Shown piece after piece: positions 28,844 to 40,557 of a stretch of DNA of 64,000 nt. Below the pieces are notes generated by a model, which was not told the origin of the DNA, did no database searches, and saw only the letters and a list, made by a program, of their open reading frames with translations. Source of the stretch: an uncultured Pelagibacteraceae bacterium (GTDB taxonomy: Bacteria; Pseudomonadota; Alphaproteobacteria; Pelagibacterales; Pelagibacteraceae); contig CACMIX010000001.1 of assembly GCA_902613855.1 (NCBI GenBank), positions 62,001-126,000 on the forward strand, given 5' to 3'. A program made the translations under genes and the position numbers. Position 1 is the stretch's first letter; the number at the start of each line of letters is the position of its first letter.

Positions 28844-30250
28844 ATGAAAAAATTCAAAATTATCTTTATAACCATAATTTTATCTTTGAGTTATTTAACT
28901 CAATCTTATTCCAAGCCTGTTCCAGATTCTTTTGCTGATCTTGCTGAAAAATTAATGCCATCGGTTGTAAATATTTCAACATCAACGACAGTAGTTACAA
29001 AATCTAATCCATTACCATTTCAATTTCCCCCAGGATCACCCTTTGGAGATATGTTTAAAGAGTTTGGAGATCCTCAAGAAAGACAATCAGCTGCATTGGG
29101 TTCAGGATTTATAATTGATGAAGCAGGGATAGTTATAACTAACAATCATGTAATACAAGATGCTGACGACATAATTGTTAGAGTAAATGGCGATCAAGAG
29201 TTTAAGGCAAAAGTTTTAGGAGCAGACCCACTAATGGATATAGCTGTTTTACAGTTAGAAACTAATGAAAAGTTTATTCCGGTTGCTTTTGGTGACTCAG
29301 ATAAAGCTAGAATTGGTGATTGGGTAATTGCTATTGGAAACCCATTTGGTTTAGGGGGAACAGTTACAGCTGGAATTATTTCAGCAAGAAACAGATCTAT
29401 TGGACTATCTAGATATGAAGATTTTATTCAGACAGATGCCTCAATTAATTCAGGAAATTCTGGTGGACCATTATTTGATATGGAGGGAAATGTTATAGGA
29501 ATTAATACTGCTATTTTAGGTCGAAATGGTTCTATTGGTATTGGATTTTCAATTCCATCGAACAGTGCTCAAATTGTAATTAATCAACTAATAGAATTTG
29601 GAGAAACTAAAAGAGGGTGGCTCGGTGTAAGAATACAAGATGTCACAAAAGAAATTGCAGAGGTTGAAAAATTAGACAAACCAAGAGGTGCTTTAGTTGC
29701 AAGTGTTGCTGAAAACAGTCCATCAGAAAAAGCTGGAATAAAAGCTGGTGACATTATTTTAGAATTTAACGGTGAAAGAATTAATCAAATGAAAGAACTA
29801 CCAGCGATTGTTGCAAGAACACAAGTTGGTAAGAATGTTGAAGTTAAAATATGGAGAGATAAAAAGGAAATTACAAAAAATGTTCTACTTGGAAGACTCG
29901 AAACATCTGAAGATTTTAAAGTTAGTGAAAAACAAAAAACAATTAATACTGATCAAATTGAAGATTTAAAAATAACTGTCAGATCTCTTAACAAAGAAGA
30001 TATAAAAAGTCGTAAGTTACCAAATCAAACTACTGGTCTTGTGATCACTAGCATTCAAAATAATAGTCCTTTAGCTGGTTCAATTGAGGTAAATAGTATT
30101 ATTGTCGAGGCTCAAAAAGAAAGAATAAAAACTATTGATGATTTAAAACAAATTACCAAGCAAGTTTTAAACTCAAATCAAAAAACAATATTGCTTGCAA
30201 TATATAATAATCAAAATCAGAGAAGATATATTGGAATTAAGTTAGACTAA
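28844..30250 (+). CDS. degP: periplasmic serine protease, DegP/HtrA (Do-like)
   Basis: DegP-type proteases degrade or refold misfolded envelope proteins. A signal peptide spans residues 1-23 (IIFITIILSLSYLTQSYS). The trypsin-like domain carries the triad His102 (NNHVIQDADD), Asp132 (DIAVLQ) and Ser206 (SGNSGGPLFD). Two PDZ domains follow (about 255-350 and 370-468), the first with WLGVRIQDV. The Q-linker rich in polar residues before the triad resembles the LA loop of Do proteases. At 468 residues it is full length. It ends the hflK-hflC-DUF2065-degP set, 2 nt before miaA. Confidence 0.95.
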   Translation: MKKFKIIFITIILSLSYLTQSYSKPVPDSFADLAEKLMPSVVNISTSTTVVTKSNPLPFQFPPGSPFGDMFKEFGDPQERQSAALGSGFIIDEAGIVITNNHVIQDADDIIVRVNGDQEFKAKVLGADPLMDIAVLQLETNEKFIPVAFGDSDKARIGDWVIAIGNPFGLGGTVTAGIISARNRSIGLSRYEDFIQTDASINSGNSGGPLFDMEGNVIGINTAILGRNGSIGIGFSIPSNSAQIVINQLIEFGETKRGWLGVRIQDVTKEIAEVEKLDKPRGALVASVAENSPSEKAGIKAGDIILEFNGERINQMKELPAIVARTQVGKNVEVKIWRDKKEITKNVLLGRLETSEDFKVSEKQKTINTDQIEDLKITVRSLNKEDIKSRKLPNQTTGLVITSIQNNSPLAGSIEVNSIIVEAQKERIKTIDDLKQITKQVLNSNQKTILLAIYNNQNQRRYIGIKLD

Positions 30251-30252
30251 TC

Positions 30253-31161
30253 ATGGATTTTAAGTCCAAGATTATATTAATTTCTGGACCAACTGCTTCA
30301 GGAAAATCAAGTTTTGCTATTAACCTTGCCAAAAAAATAAATGGAGAAATTATAAATGCAGATAGCATGCAAGTTTATAAACAGTTAAAGATTCTTTCTG
30401 CAAGACCAGATCAAAAAAAATACCAAAAAATAAGACATCACTTATATGGCTTTCATGATGTTAAAAAAAATTTTTCAACTGGAAATTGGTTAAAATTAGT
30501 TTTGAAAAAGATTGATGAAATAAAAAAAAGAAAAAAAACACCAATCCTTGTAGGAGGTACAGGTTTATATTTTAAAGCATTAACTGATGGATTAGTTAAG
30601 ATTCCAAACATACCTATAAAGATTAGAAATCAAATAAGAGTAATGCATTCAGAAATAGGTCAAGATAAGTTTTATAAAAAACTTTTAAAACTTGACCCAT
30701 CTTCTAAAAATAAAATTAGCCCAACAGATCCGCATAGATCTATAAGATCCTATGAAGTAAAATTATATACCAAGAAATCAATTCATGAATGGTACAAAAA
30801 TACTAAATCTATTTTTCAAAAAAGTGATTTTTATAAAATTTATATTAACTTTCCCCGTTTGGAATTGATTGAGAGAATTAATCTCAGATCAAAGGAAATG
30901 ATTAAAAATGGAGCAATTAAAGAAGTAAAAAATTTTATCAAATTAAAGGTCAAAAAAGACAAAAGTGTTAATAAGGCTATTGGTATCAATGAAATCAGAC
31001 AATATTTAAATAAAGAAAAAGAATTGGAAGATATTATTGAAAATATATCAATAAAAACTAGGCAATACGCTAAAAGACAAAGCACATGGGCAAGAGGCCA
31101 TATGAATACTTGGCTCAAATTAAAACCGAAAGAGTTAAATAATTTTTTAAAAAAAATTTAA
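30253..31161 (+). CDS. miaA: tRNA dimethylallyltransferase
   Basis: MiaA adds a dimethylallyl group to A37 of tRNAs that read codons starting with U. The P-loop GPTASGKSS is at about residues 12-20, then NADSMQVYK, ARPD and VGGTGLYFKAL, with the tRNA-binding insertion and the closing RQYAKRQSTWAR motif. The length of 302 is normal. It depends on dimethylallyl diphosphate from the MEP pathway, whose first enzyme (dxs) is also in this window. It follows degP by 2 nt and precedes ilvB by 51 nt, a gap in which no clear promoter was seen. Confidence 0.97.
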   Translation: MDFKSKIILISGPTASGKSSFAINLAKKINGEIINADSMQVYKQLKILSARPDQKKYQKIRHHLYGFHDVKKNFSTGNWLKLVLKKIDEIKKRKKTPILVGGTGLYFKALTDGLVKIPNIPIKIRNQIRVMHSEIGQDKFYKKLLKLDPSSKNKISPTDPHRSIRSYEVKLYTKKSIHEWYKNTKSIFQKSDFYKIYINFPRLELIERINLRSKEMIKNGAIKEVKNFIKLKVKKDKSVNKAIGINEIRQYLNKEKELEDIIENISIKTRQYAKRQSTWARGHMNTWLKLKPKELNNFLKKI

Positions 31162-31212
31162 ATATCTCAATCAAAACTTGACCAATCAGCACAACTTCAG
31201 CTAGATTGCGAA

Positions 31213-32979
31213 ATGCCAAAATTATATACAGGAGCAGAAATTGTTTTTAAATGCCTTGAAGATCAAAAGGTAGAACATATTTTTGGATATCCTGGTGGAG
31301 CAGTTTTACCAATTTATGATGAACTTAAAAATCATACTTCTATTAAACATATATTGGTGAGACATGAACAAGGTGCTGGTCATGCAGCTGAAGGATATGC
31401 AAGATCATCAGGTAAGCCTGGAGTTGTTTTAGTTACGTCTGGACCTGGTGCTACCAATGTTGTTACCGCATTAACAGACGCGTATATGGACTCGGTTCCT
31501 TTGGTTTGTATTTCTGGTCAAGTTCCAACACATTTAATAGGAACTGATGCATTTCAAGAATGTGATACCACCGGTATTACTAGGCCCTGCACAAAACATA
31601 ATTGGTTAGTAAAAGATATAAATGATTTATCAGAAATAATGCACGAAGCATTTAAAGTTGCAACCACAGGAAGACCAGGTCCTGTTTTAGTAGATATTCC
31701 AAAAGATATTCAATTTGCAAAAACCAAATATAAAAAACTAAAAAAAGAAAAAAAATTAATTGGAAAATCAAATAATAAATTTTCTCAAAAACAAATAGAT
31801 CAACTAATTGATTTATTAAAAAATACTAAAAAACCAGTTATTTATAGTGGTGGTGGAGTAATTAATTCAGGCCCTAAGGCAAGTGATGCATTAAGAGAGT
31901 TTGTCGAATTAACAGGATTTCCAATCACTTCCACCCTCCAGGGTTTAGGTGCATATCCCGGTGATGACAATCAATTCCTTGGAATGTTAGGAATGCATGG
32001 AACCTATGAAGCTAACAATGCTATGCATGATTGCGACCTTTTAATAAATATTGGTGCAAGATTCGATGATCGTATCACCGGAAAAATAGATGAGTTTTCG
32101 CCAAACTCAAAAAAAGTTCATATTGATATAGATCCTTCGTCTATAAATAAAATTATTAAAGTTGATCTTGCTATAGTGGGCGATGTTACAAAAGTAATCA
32201 GTAAAGTAAATAAAACAATATTGAAGAAAAAAAATGGCCACAGCAAATCTAATAAATCAAATATTGCCAAGTGGTGGGAACAAATACAAAAATGGAGAGG
32301 CAAAGAGTCCCTTAATTTTATTAACAGCAATGATAGCATCAAGCCTCAACATGCAGTTCAAAGACTGTATGAGTTAACAAAAGATAAAGATACTTATGTA
32401 ACTACAGAAGTAGGTCAACATCAAATGTGGGCAGCACAACATTACAAATTTAATAAACCAAATAGATGGATGACATCCGGAGGCTTAGGCACAATGGGCT
32501 ACGGTTTACCTGCAGCAGTAGGTGTACAAATTGCACACCCTGAAAAGTTAGTAGTTGATATTGCTGGTGAAGCGTCTGTATTAATGACAATGCAAGAGAT
32601 GTCGACTGCAGTTCAATACAACTTACCAATTAAAATTTTTATTTTGAATAATCAGTACATGGGGATGGTTAGACAATGGCAAGAGCTTTTACACGAAAAA
32701 AATTACTCAGAGAGTTATTCTGAGGCACTTCCTGATTTTTTAAAAATGGCTGAAGCTTATGGATGTAAGGGAATTAAAGCAGAAAACCCTTCTGAGTTAG
32801 ATGAAAAAATTCAAGAAATGATAGATTATAAAGGTCCAGTTATTTTTGATTGTCATGTTGATCCAAATGAAAATTGTTTCCCTATGATACCTTCGGGGAA
32901 ACCTCATAATCAGATGATCTTAGGACCCAATGATCAGGAAGAGAACAAAATCAAGGGTAAAGGCAAAGCCTTAGTTTAA
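31213..32979 (+). CDS. ilvB: acetolactate synthase large (catalytic) subunit
   Basis: This thiamine diphosphate enzyme makes acetolactate or acetohydroxybutyrate for valine, leucine and isoleucine synthesis. The catalytic Glu is at residue 52 (RHEQGAGHAAEGYAR), the central FAD-binding domain spans about 195-335, and the C-terminal domain has QHQMWAAQHY and MTSGGLGTMGYGLPAAVG. The metal-binding loop reads DIAGEASVLMT, with Glu where the family motif GDG has Asp, and Ala instead of Gly. The spacing to the closing Asn (ILNNQYMGM) is normal, so the enzyme is probably active. Length is 588. ilvH follows after 5 nt. Confidence 0.97.
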   Translation: MPKLYTGAEIVFKCLEDQKVEHIFGYPGGAVLPIYDELKNHTSIKHILVRHEQGAGHAAEGYARSSGKPGVVLVTSGPGATNVVTALTDAYMDSVPLVCISGQVPTHLIGTDAFQECDTTGITRPCTKHNWLVKDINDLSEIMHEAFKVATTGRPGPVLVDIPKDIQFAKTKYKKLKKEKKLIGKSNNKFSQKQIDQLIDLLKNTKKPVIYSGGGVINSGPKASDALREFVELTGFPITSTLQGLGAYPGDDNQFLGMLGMHGTYEANNAMHDCDLLINIGARFDDRITGKIDEFSPNSKKVHIDIDPSSINKIIKVDLAIVGDVTKVISKVNKTILKKKNGHSKSNKSNIAKWWEQIQKWRGKESLNFINSNDSIKPQHAVQRLYELTKDKDTYVTTEVGQHQMWAAQHYKFNKPNRWMTSGGLGTMGYGLPAAVGVQIAHPEKLVVDIAGEASVLMTMQEMSTAVQYNLPIKIFILNNQYMGMVRQWQELLHEKNYSESYSEALPDFLKMAEAYGCKGIKAENPSELDEKIQEMIDYKGPVIFDCHVDPNENCFPMIPSGKPHNQMILGPNDQEENKIKGKGKALV

Positions 32980-32984
32980 TTATA

Positions 32985-33533
32985 ATGTCAAAATCAAAAT
33001 CAGCCTATAGTGTTCCAACTAAAAAAGAGAAATCCGATACATATATTTTTGTAGTTTGGGTTGATAATGAGGCCGGCGTACTTGCAAGGGTTGTTGGACT
33101 ATTTTCTGGTCGGGGATACAATATCGAATCTTTAGCAGTTGCAGAGGTAGATGCGGTTAAAAATATTTCTAGAATTACAATTGTTACAACAGGAACGCCT
33201 CAAGTGATTGATCAAATCAAACTTCAATTGGCTAAATTAGTGCCTGTGCATAAAGTTGCAGAATTTAAAAGAGAGGATAAAAATGTCATATTTAAAGAAA
33301 TGGCATTGTTTAAAATTACTGGAAAAAAAAAGAAAATGGAAAAATGTTTAAATGCTTGTAAAAAATTTGATTTAGTTATTTTAGATGAAACTAAAACATC
33401 TAAAGTTATCCAAATAACAGCACTTAGAAGAGAAATTGACAAAATTAGTAAAAAATTAAAACCTTGGGGACTTATTAGCGCTTCTAGAACCGGGGCAGTT
33501 GCGATGACAAGAGGCGCTAAAATATTTAATTAA
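32985..33533 (+). CDS. ilvH: acetolactate synthase small (regulatory) subunit
   Basis: IlvH/IlvN activates the large subunit and gives feedback inhibition by valine. An ACT domain starts near residue 20 with FVVWVDNEAGVLARVVGLFSGRGYNIESLAV, of which the core is NEAGVLARV and GYNIESL. The second half (from about residue 100) is the C-terminal regulatory domain. The length of 182 fits the family. It lies between ilvB (5-nt gap) and ilvC (18-nt gap), forming the usual ilvBHC unit. Whether valine inhibition is kept cannot be read from sequence by eye. Confidence 0.96.
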   Translation: MSKSKSAYSVPTKKEKSDTYIFVVWVDNEAGVLARVVGLFSGRGYNIESLAVAEVDAVKNISRITIVTTGTPQVIDQIKLQLAKLVPVHKVAEFKREDKNVIFKEMALFKITGKKKKMEKCLNACKKFDLVILDETKTSKVIQITALRREIDKISKKLKPWGLISASRTGAVAMTRGAKIFN

Positions 33534-33537
33534 TTAT

Positions 33538-34574
<1,037 letters not shown>

Positions 34575-34618
34575 ATTTAGATAAAGACCCAAAAAGGTCT
34601 TAAAAATATAACAAAAAT

Positions 34619-34649
34619 TTGACATTTATTTTGCATTCTCACTTATAGA
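34619..34649 (+). promoter_or_regulatory. promoter before leuA
   Basis: A perfect -35 hexamer TTGACA (34619-34624) lies in the 106-nt gap between ilvC and leuA. A TATAGA (34644-34649) follows at 19 nt, or an overlapping TTATAG at 18 nt. Upstream in the same gap (34584-34601) is a 6-bp hairpin AAGACC/GGTCTT without a T run, so it is not a convincing terminator. The promoter would drive leuA and, since there is no gap afterwards, possibly mreB as well. Confidence 0.45.
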
Positions 34650-34680
34650 TTGTAATATGAATTTTCTATAAAATTTAGTT

Positions 34681-36252
34681 ATGAGCAGCAAAGATAGAGT
34701 TATAATTTTTGATACCACTATGCGAGATGGTGAGCAATCACCAGGGGCATCGATGAGTTTGGAAGAAAAAATCCAAATAGCAAGAGTATTTGATGAATTA
34801 GGCATAGATATTATTGAAGCGGGGTTTCCGATTGCATCACCTGGAGATTTTGAAGCAGTAACTGAAGTTAGTAAGATTTTAAAAAAATCTATACCCGCAG
34901 GTTTATCTAGACATTCTAAAAAAGATATTGATAGAGCTTATGAAGCTTTAAAACATGCTCCAAGATTTAGAATCCATACATTTATTTCAACAAGTCCTCT
35001 TCATATGAAACATAAACTAAATATGTCACCAGAAGATGTTTATGAATCCATTGGACAGCATGTAGCTTATGCAAGAAAATTTACTGATGATGTTGAATGG
35101 TCTTGTGAAGATGGCACAAGAACTGATATGGATTTTATGTGTAAGACAGTAGAGCTTGCTATTAAAAATGGAGCAACAACAATAAATATACCTGATACAG
35201 TTGGTTACACTATTCCATCTGAGTTCACAAAGATTATTGAAACATTATTAAATAAAGTTCCAAATATAAATAAAGCAATTTTATCTACTCACTGTCATAA
35301 TGATTTAGGTTTAGCAGTAGCAAATTCTTTAGCAGGAGTTCAGGCTGGTGCAAGACAAATTGAATGTACTATTAACGGTCTAGGAGAAAGAGCTGGAAAT
35401 GCAGCACTTGAGGAAGTTGTAATGGCAATAAAAACAAGACCTGACTTAATGCCTTATGAAACAGGAATTAATACAACACTTCTTAGTAAAGCATCTAAAA
35501 TTGTGTCAAACGCAACAGGATTTCCAGTACAATATAATAAAGCAATTGTTGGAAAAAATGCTTTTGCTCATGAAGCGGGTATCCATCAAGATGGTATGCT
35601 TAAAAATAGACAAACCTATGAAATTATGACACCCGAAAGTGTTGGTGTTAAACAAACCTCATTAGTGATGGGTAAACACTCTGGCAGACATGCTTTCAAG
35701 GATAAATTAAATAGTTTAGGGTATCCAGATTTAACCGATGACGTTGTTGGTAATGCTTTCGCTAAATTTAAAGTTTTAGCAGACAAAAAAAAACATGTTT
35801 ATGATGAAGATATTATTGCGCTTATAGATGATAGTCTAATTATTGATAACAAAGTTAATGCAATTAGTCTTAAATCTTTAAAAGTTTTTGCTGGAACTGG
35901 TGAACCCCAAAGAGCTGAAATGACTTTGGATGTATATGGAGATGTTAAAAAAGCATCTGAAACTGGAGATGGTCCAGTTGATGCAATTTTTAAATGTATT
36001 AAAACACTATTTCCTCATGATGTTAATTTACAATTGTATCAAGTGCATGCTGTAACTGAGGGAACTGATGCTCAAGCTACAGTAAGTGTTAAAATTGAGG
36101 AAAAAGGAAAAACTACAGTTGGGCAGGCTGCTGATACCGATACACTAGTAGCATCAGCAAATGCTTATATTAATTCATTAAATAAAATGATTATAAAACG
36201 TGATAAAACTGCTCCAATGGAGCAAGAAAGCCAAAAGGTAAGAGGTATATAG
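34681..36252 (+). CDS. leuA: 2-isopropylmalate synthase
   Basis: LeuA condenses 2-ketoisovalerate with acetyl-CoA, the first step of leucine synthesis. The catalytic barrel opens with DTTMRDGEQSPGASM, and the metal ligands lie in STHCHNDLGLAVANSLAG. GLGERAGNAALEEVVMA and the linker motif HQDGMLKN lead to the C-terminal leucine-binding regulatory domain (about 390-510). The 523-residue length is that of the full, feedback-regulated form. It ends exactly where mreB begins, an unusual junction between amino acid synthesis and cell shape. Confidence 0.97.
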   Translation: MSSKDRVIIFDTTMRDGEQSPGASMSLEEKIQIARVFDELGIDIIEAGFPIASPGDFEAVTEVSKILKKSIPAGLSRHSKKDIDRAYEALKHAPRFRIHTFISTSPLHMKHKLNMSPEDVYESIGQHVAYARKFTDDVEWSCEDGTRTDMDFMCKTVELAIKNGATTINIPDTVGYTIPSEFTKIIETLLNKVPNINKAILSTHCHNDLGLAVANSLAGVQAGARQIECTINGLGERAGNAALEEVVMAIKTRPDLMPYETGINTTLLSKASKIVSNATGFPVQYNKAIVGKNAFAHEAGIHQDGMLKNRQTYEIMTPESVGVKQTSLVMGKHSGRHAFKDKLNSLGYPDLTDDVVGNAFAKFKVLADKKKHVYDEDIIALIDDSLIIDNKVNAISLKSLKVFAGTGEPQRAEMTLDVYGDVKKASETGDGPVDAIFKCIKTLFPHDVNLQLYQVHAVTEGTDAQATVSVKIEEKGKTTVGQAADTDTLVASANAYINSLNKMIIKRDKTAPMEQESQKVRGI

Positions 36253-37287
<1,035 letters not shown>

Positions 37288-37293
37288 AAGAAG

Positions 37294-38142
37294 ATGGCTA
37301 CAGGCAGAGACGATTTTGTAATTGCCTTTAGATCAGCCTTTTTAAAAAAAAAAGATAAACAAAAATTTTCATTACTTAGTTTAATTCTTTTATCAATAGT
37401 TGTAATTATTTTAAGCAACATAAATTTTAAACCTATTCTTTTTGTGAAAATAGGTATTAAAGAGATTATTTATAGATCTTCATATATAGCATCCAAGCCT
37501 GAGAAATATGTACAGGAATTAACTCTTAAGATCAAAAATCATATAAATTTATTTGAAAATTATAAAGATATAAAATCTGAATTAGAAAATCTAAAACAAG
37601 AAAAAATAACAAACACCTTTTTAAAGTCTGAGAATAAAAAATTGAGAAATCTTATTAATGAAAATATAAATTCTGATGAAATATTAGCAAAAGTTTTAAT
37701 TGATCGAGAAAGCCCTTTCCTAAAATCTATTATTTTAAATAAAGGAACAAAAGACAATGTAAAAATGGGAATGGCAATAATAGATGGTGTTTATCTCGTG
37801 GGCCAAATAATCGAGGTTAATTATACGAATTCTAGAGCCTTATTGTTGTCCGATCTTAATAGTAAAATACCTTCGGTTTTAGCTCCACAAAATATTCAAG
37901 CAGTAGTTTCAGGTACTGGTAAGGATTATGGAATAATTGAACATACAAAAGATGATATTGAGAATGATTTAAATAAAATAGACTCAATAATTTATACTTC
38001 AGGTCTTGGAGGCCTTTTTAAACCTGGGATACCTATTGGAAAAATATCGAAAAATTCTAAAAATAAAGTAAATTTCTTTTCTGATTTTACACAATTAAAC
38101 TATATTAAAATAGTTACGTTTACTGTTGGAGACAAAAATTAA
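37294..38142 (+). CDS. mreC: rod-shape-determining protein MreC
   Basis: MreC links the cytoplasmic MreB filament to periplasmic penicillin-binding proteins. It has a cytoplasmic Lys-rich N-terminus, one membrane helix at about residues 27-45, a coiled coil (about 80-120, ENLKQEKITNTFLKSENKKL) and the beta-rich periplasmic domain with VLIDRESPFLKSIILNKG and GMAIIDGVYLVGQI. The length is 282. It starts 6 nt after mreB and overlaps mreD by one base (TAATG). Confidence 0.92.
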   Translation: MATGRDDFVIAFRSAFLKKKDKQKFSLLSLILLSIVVIILSNINFKPILFVKIGIKEIIYRSSYIASKPEKYVQELTLKIKNHINLFENYKDIKSELENLKQEKITNTFLKSENKKLRNLINENINSDEILAKVLIDRESPFLKSIILNKGTKDNVKMGMAIIDGVYLVGQIIEVNYTNSRALLLSDLNSKIPSVLAPQNIQAVVSGTGKDYGIIEHTKDDIENDLNKIDSIIYTSGLGGLFKPGIPIGKISKNSKNKVNFFSDFTQLNYIKIVTFTVGDKN

Positions 38143-38660
38143 TGTCTTCTCTAAATAAAAGTTCTTTTTTCAGAACATTCTTATCCTACTCACCTTTGAT
38201 AATTTTGTTTATTTCTGTATTTAATGAATTTGATTTTAATTACTTAAAAATTGAAAATTTTTCTTTTAATTTTGTTTATATTTTAATTTTTTATTGGACT
38301 TTAAGAAATCCTGATAGCCTGGGATACTTCTCTATATTTTTAGCAGGGGTTATAAATGATGTTGTTATAGGTATGCCTATAGGTACAAGTAGCTTATGTT
38401 ATTTGATACTATGTGCAGTCACAGCATACATAAGGAATATTACATTAAGCCCAAACTTTGTAAAAGACTGGTTTTCCTTTTTATTTACTATGATCCTAAT
38501 TAATTCAATACAGGTAATTATATTAGATTTGATATTTTTTATAGAAATTAATTACATGAGCTATGTAGTTAATACAGGATTTACATTTTTGTTTTATCCA
38601 ATTTTTTTCGTAGTATTTAACTCTTTAAGTCAATTAATTTTACAAAAAAAAAATGATTAA
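38142..38660 (+). CDS. mreD: rod-shape-determining protein MreD
   Basis: MreD is a small integral membrane component of the elongasome. The 172-residue protein has about five hydrophobic segments and the family-typical GYFSIFLAGVINDVVIGMPIGTSSL stretch, of which GVINDVVIGMPIG is the recognisable core. Sequence conservation in this family is weak, so the assignment leans on its position between mreC (1-nt overlap) and mrdA (8-nt overlap). Confidence 0.88.
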   Translation: MSSLNKSSFFRTFLSYSPLIILFISVFNEFDFNYLKIENFSFNFVYILIFYWTLRNPDSLGYFSIFLAGVINDVVIGMPIGTSSLCYLILCAVTAYIRNITLSPNFVKDWFSFLFTMILINSIQVIILDLIFFIEINYMSYVVNTGFTFLFYPIFFVVFNSLSQLILQKKND

Positions 38661-40557
38661 AGAAAATTTAGGCATAAGAAAATCAGACATAATAAACAGA
38701 CGAATGTTTATTATTGGTGCCGCAAAAATAATTATCTTTACAGGAATTGTTGCTCGTCTTTTTTCTCTTCAAATTAATGAAAATAAAAAATATCTTACAC
38801 TTTCAGATAAAAACAGGATTAGAGAATGGAAACTCCCACCCACAAGAGGGAACATTGTTGATTATTTTGGAAATATAATTGCAGGTAATTTAAAAGTTTA
38901 TCAATTACACATTATACCTGAACAAGTTGAAAACTTTAACTATCTTTTAGTTAGATTAAAAACACTTTTAAATTTAAGTGAGAAAAAAATTCAGAAAATA
39001 ATAAATTTAAAAAATAAATTAAAACCTTGGGATAGTATAATTGTATCGGAGAATTTAAGTTGGAGCCAATTCTTAAAAGTTAACAATTATTTATATGATC
39101 TAGTTGGTGTAAAGCCTGTAATGACAATTTCTAGAAATTATCCATTTAATGAAATGTATACCCATGTTTTAGGCTATGTAAGTCAACCGAATGAAGAAGA
39201 AATATTAGAAAATAAAATAGTAAAAGAAAGGTTCGTTCCAGGCATGAAAATTGGGAAACTAGGTTTGGAAAAAACACTTGAGAACCAATTAATAGGCACT
39301 AACGCAATTCAAAGATATGAGGTTAATGCTTATGGCAAAAGAATAAATCAACTCGAATATCAAAAAGGACTACAAGGCAGCAAAATTAGATTAACTGTAG
39401 ATACAGAAGTTCAAAAACTTTCTGCTCAATTGCTTTCGAATAAAGCAGGATCAATAAGTGTTATGGATATTTATACAGGAGATATACTTGCTATGTATTC
39501 TTCTCCTTCCTATGATCCAAATTTATTTTTGTTTGGTATTAGTCAAGATGATTGGCAACTAATTAGAAATAATCCGTTAAAACCTTTGATTAATAAAACT
39601 CTTTCAGGACTTTATTCTCCAGGATCAACCATTAAGCCAATTGTAGCTCTTTCTGCTTTAGAGAACAATATTATCAATCCAAATTTTAAGGTTAAATGCA
39701 CAGGTAAAACAGAACTATATGGCCAAACTTTTCATTGCTGGAAAGAAAAAGGACATGGTTTTGTAAGTTTAAAAAATGCAATGAAACAATCTTGTGATAC
39801 TTATTTTTATGAAATTGCAAGATTGTTAGGAGTTGATCGATTAAATGTCACTGCTAAAAAGTTTGGTTTAGGTGAAAAAGTATTAGGAGAATATTTTGAT
39901 ACTGAAAAAAGAGGTTTGTTTCCAAATACTAATTGGAAAAAAAATAATCTTGGAAGAGGATGGGTTTTAGGTGAAACATTAATTACAGGAATTGGACAAG
40001 GATACACTCAAACTACACCACTACAATTGTGTTTAATGACAGCTCAAATTGCAAATGGTGGATATAAGATCAAACCAAAAATTATAGTGAATAATGATCC
40101 TTTAAATTTAGAGGATGCAAAAAACTCAATGGAACTTCAGTCTTTGCAAAAACCTAATACCAGATTATTTAACGATTCAAGAAATATTAAAATAATTCAA
40201 GAAGCAATGTTTAGTTCTACAAATGAACAATTTGGTACTTCTTACAGGTCCAGAATTGACGATCCAAAATATCAATTTGCAGGCAAAACCGGAACTTCTC
40301 AAGTAAAAAGAATAAGCAAAAGAGAGAGGGAACTTGATCTAAAATTAGAACAAATACCTTATAAAGATAGAGATCATGCACTTTATATTGCTTATGGTCC
40401 ATATAAAAATCCAAGATATGCATTGAGTATAATTGTCGAGCACGGTGGTTCAGGCAGTAAAGCTGCCGCTCCAATGGCAAAAGAATTATTTAAATTAATA
40501 ATTGATAGGGACGAACTTAGAGACAAGCAATCTAATTTCGAAAATATAAATATCTAA
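38653..40557 (+). CDS. mrdA: penicillin-binding protein 2 (peptidoglycan DD-transpeptidase)
   Basis: PBP2 cross-links peptidoglycan during cell elongation, with RodA as glycosyltransferase partner. One membrane helix (about 19-38) is followed by the dimerisation domain starting PPTRGNIVD and by the transpeptidase domain. The catalytic Ser is 325 in the SxxK motif STIK; the second motif is in SCDTYFYE (SxD form, as usual for PBP2) and the third is KTGTSQ. The length of 634 is normal. Its stop overlaps the rodA ATG by one base (TAATG). Confidence 0.97.
   Translation: MIKENLGIRKSDIINRRMFIIGAAKIIIFTGIVARLFSLQINENKKYLTLSDKNRIREWKLPPTRGNIVDYFGNIIAGNLKVYQLHIIPEQVENFNYLLVRLKTLLNLSEKKIQKIINLKNKLKPWDSIIVSENLSWSQFLKVNNYLYDLVGVKPVMTISRNYPFNEMYTHVLGYVSQPNEEEILENKIVKERFVPGMKIGKLGLEKTLENQLIGTNAIQRYEVNAYGKRINQLEYQKGLQGSKIRLTVDTEVQKLSAQLLSNKAGSISVMDIYTGDILAMYSSPSYDPNLFLFGISQDDWQLIRNNPLKPLINKTLSGLYSPGSTIKPIVALSALENNIINPNFKVKCTGKTELYGQTFHCWKEKGHGFVSLKNAMKQSCDTYFYEIARLLGVDRLNVTAKKFGLGEKVLGEYFDTEKRGLFPNTNWKKNNLGRGWVLGETLITGIGQGYTQTTPLQLCLMTAQIANGGYKIKPKIIVNNDPLNLEDAKNSMELQSLQKPNTRLFNDSRNIKIIQEAMFSSTNEQFGTSYRSRIDDPKYQFAGKTGTSQVKRISKRERELDLKLEQIPYKDRDHALYIAYGPYKNPRYALSIIVEHGGSGSKAAAPMAKELFKLIIDRDELRDKQSNFENINI

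Noticed and set aside
34584..34601. Hairpin AAGACC/GGTCTT after ilvC as a terminator
   Set aside because: No T run follows on either strand; the stem is only 6 bp. It may be chance or a weak pause site.
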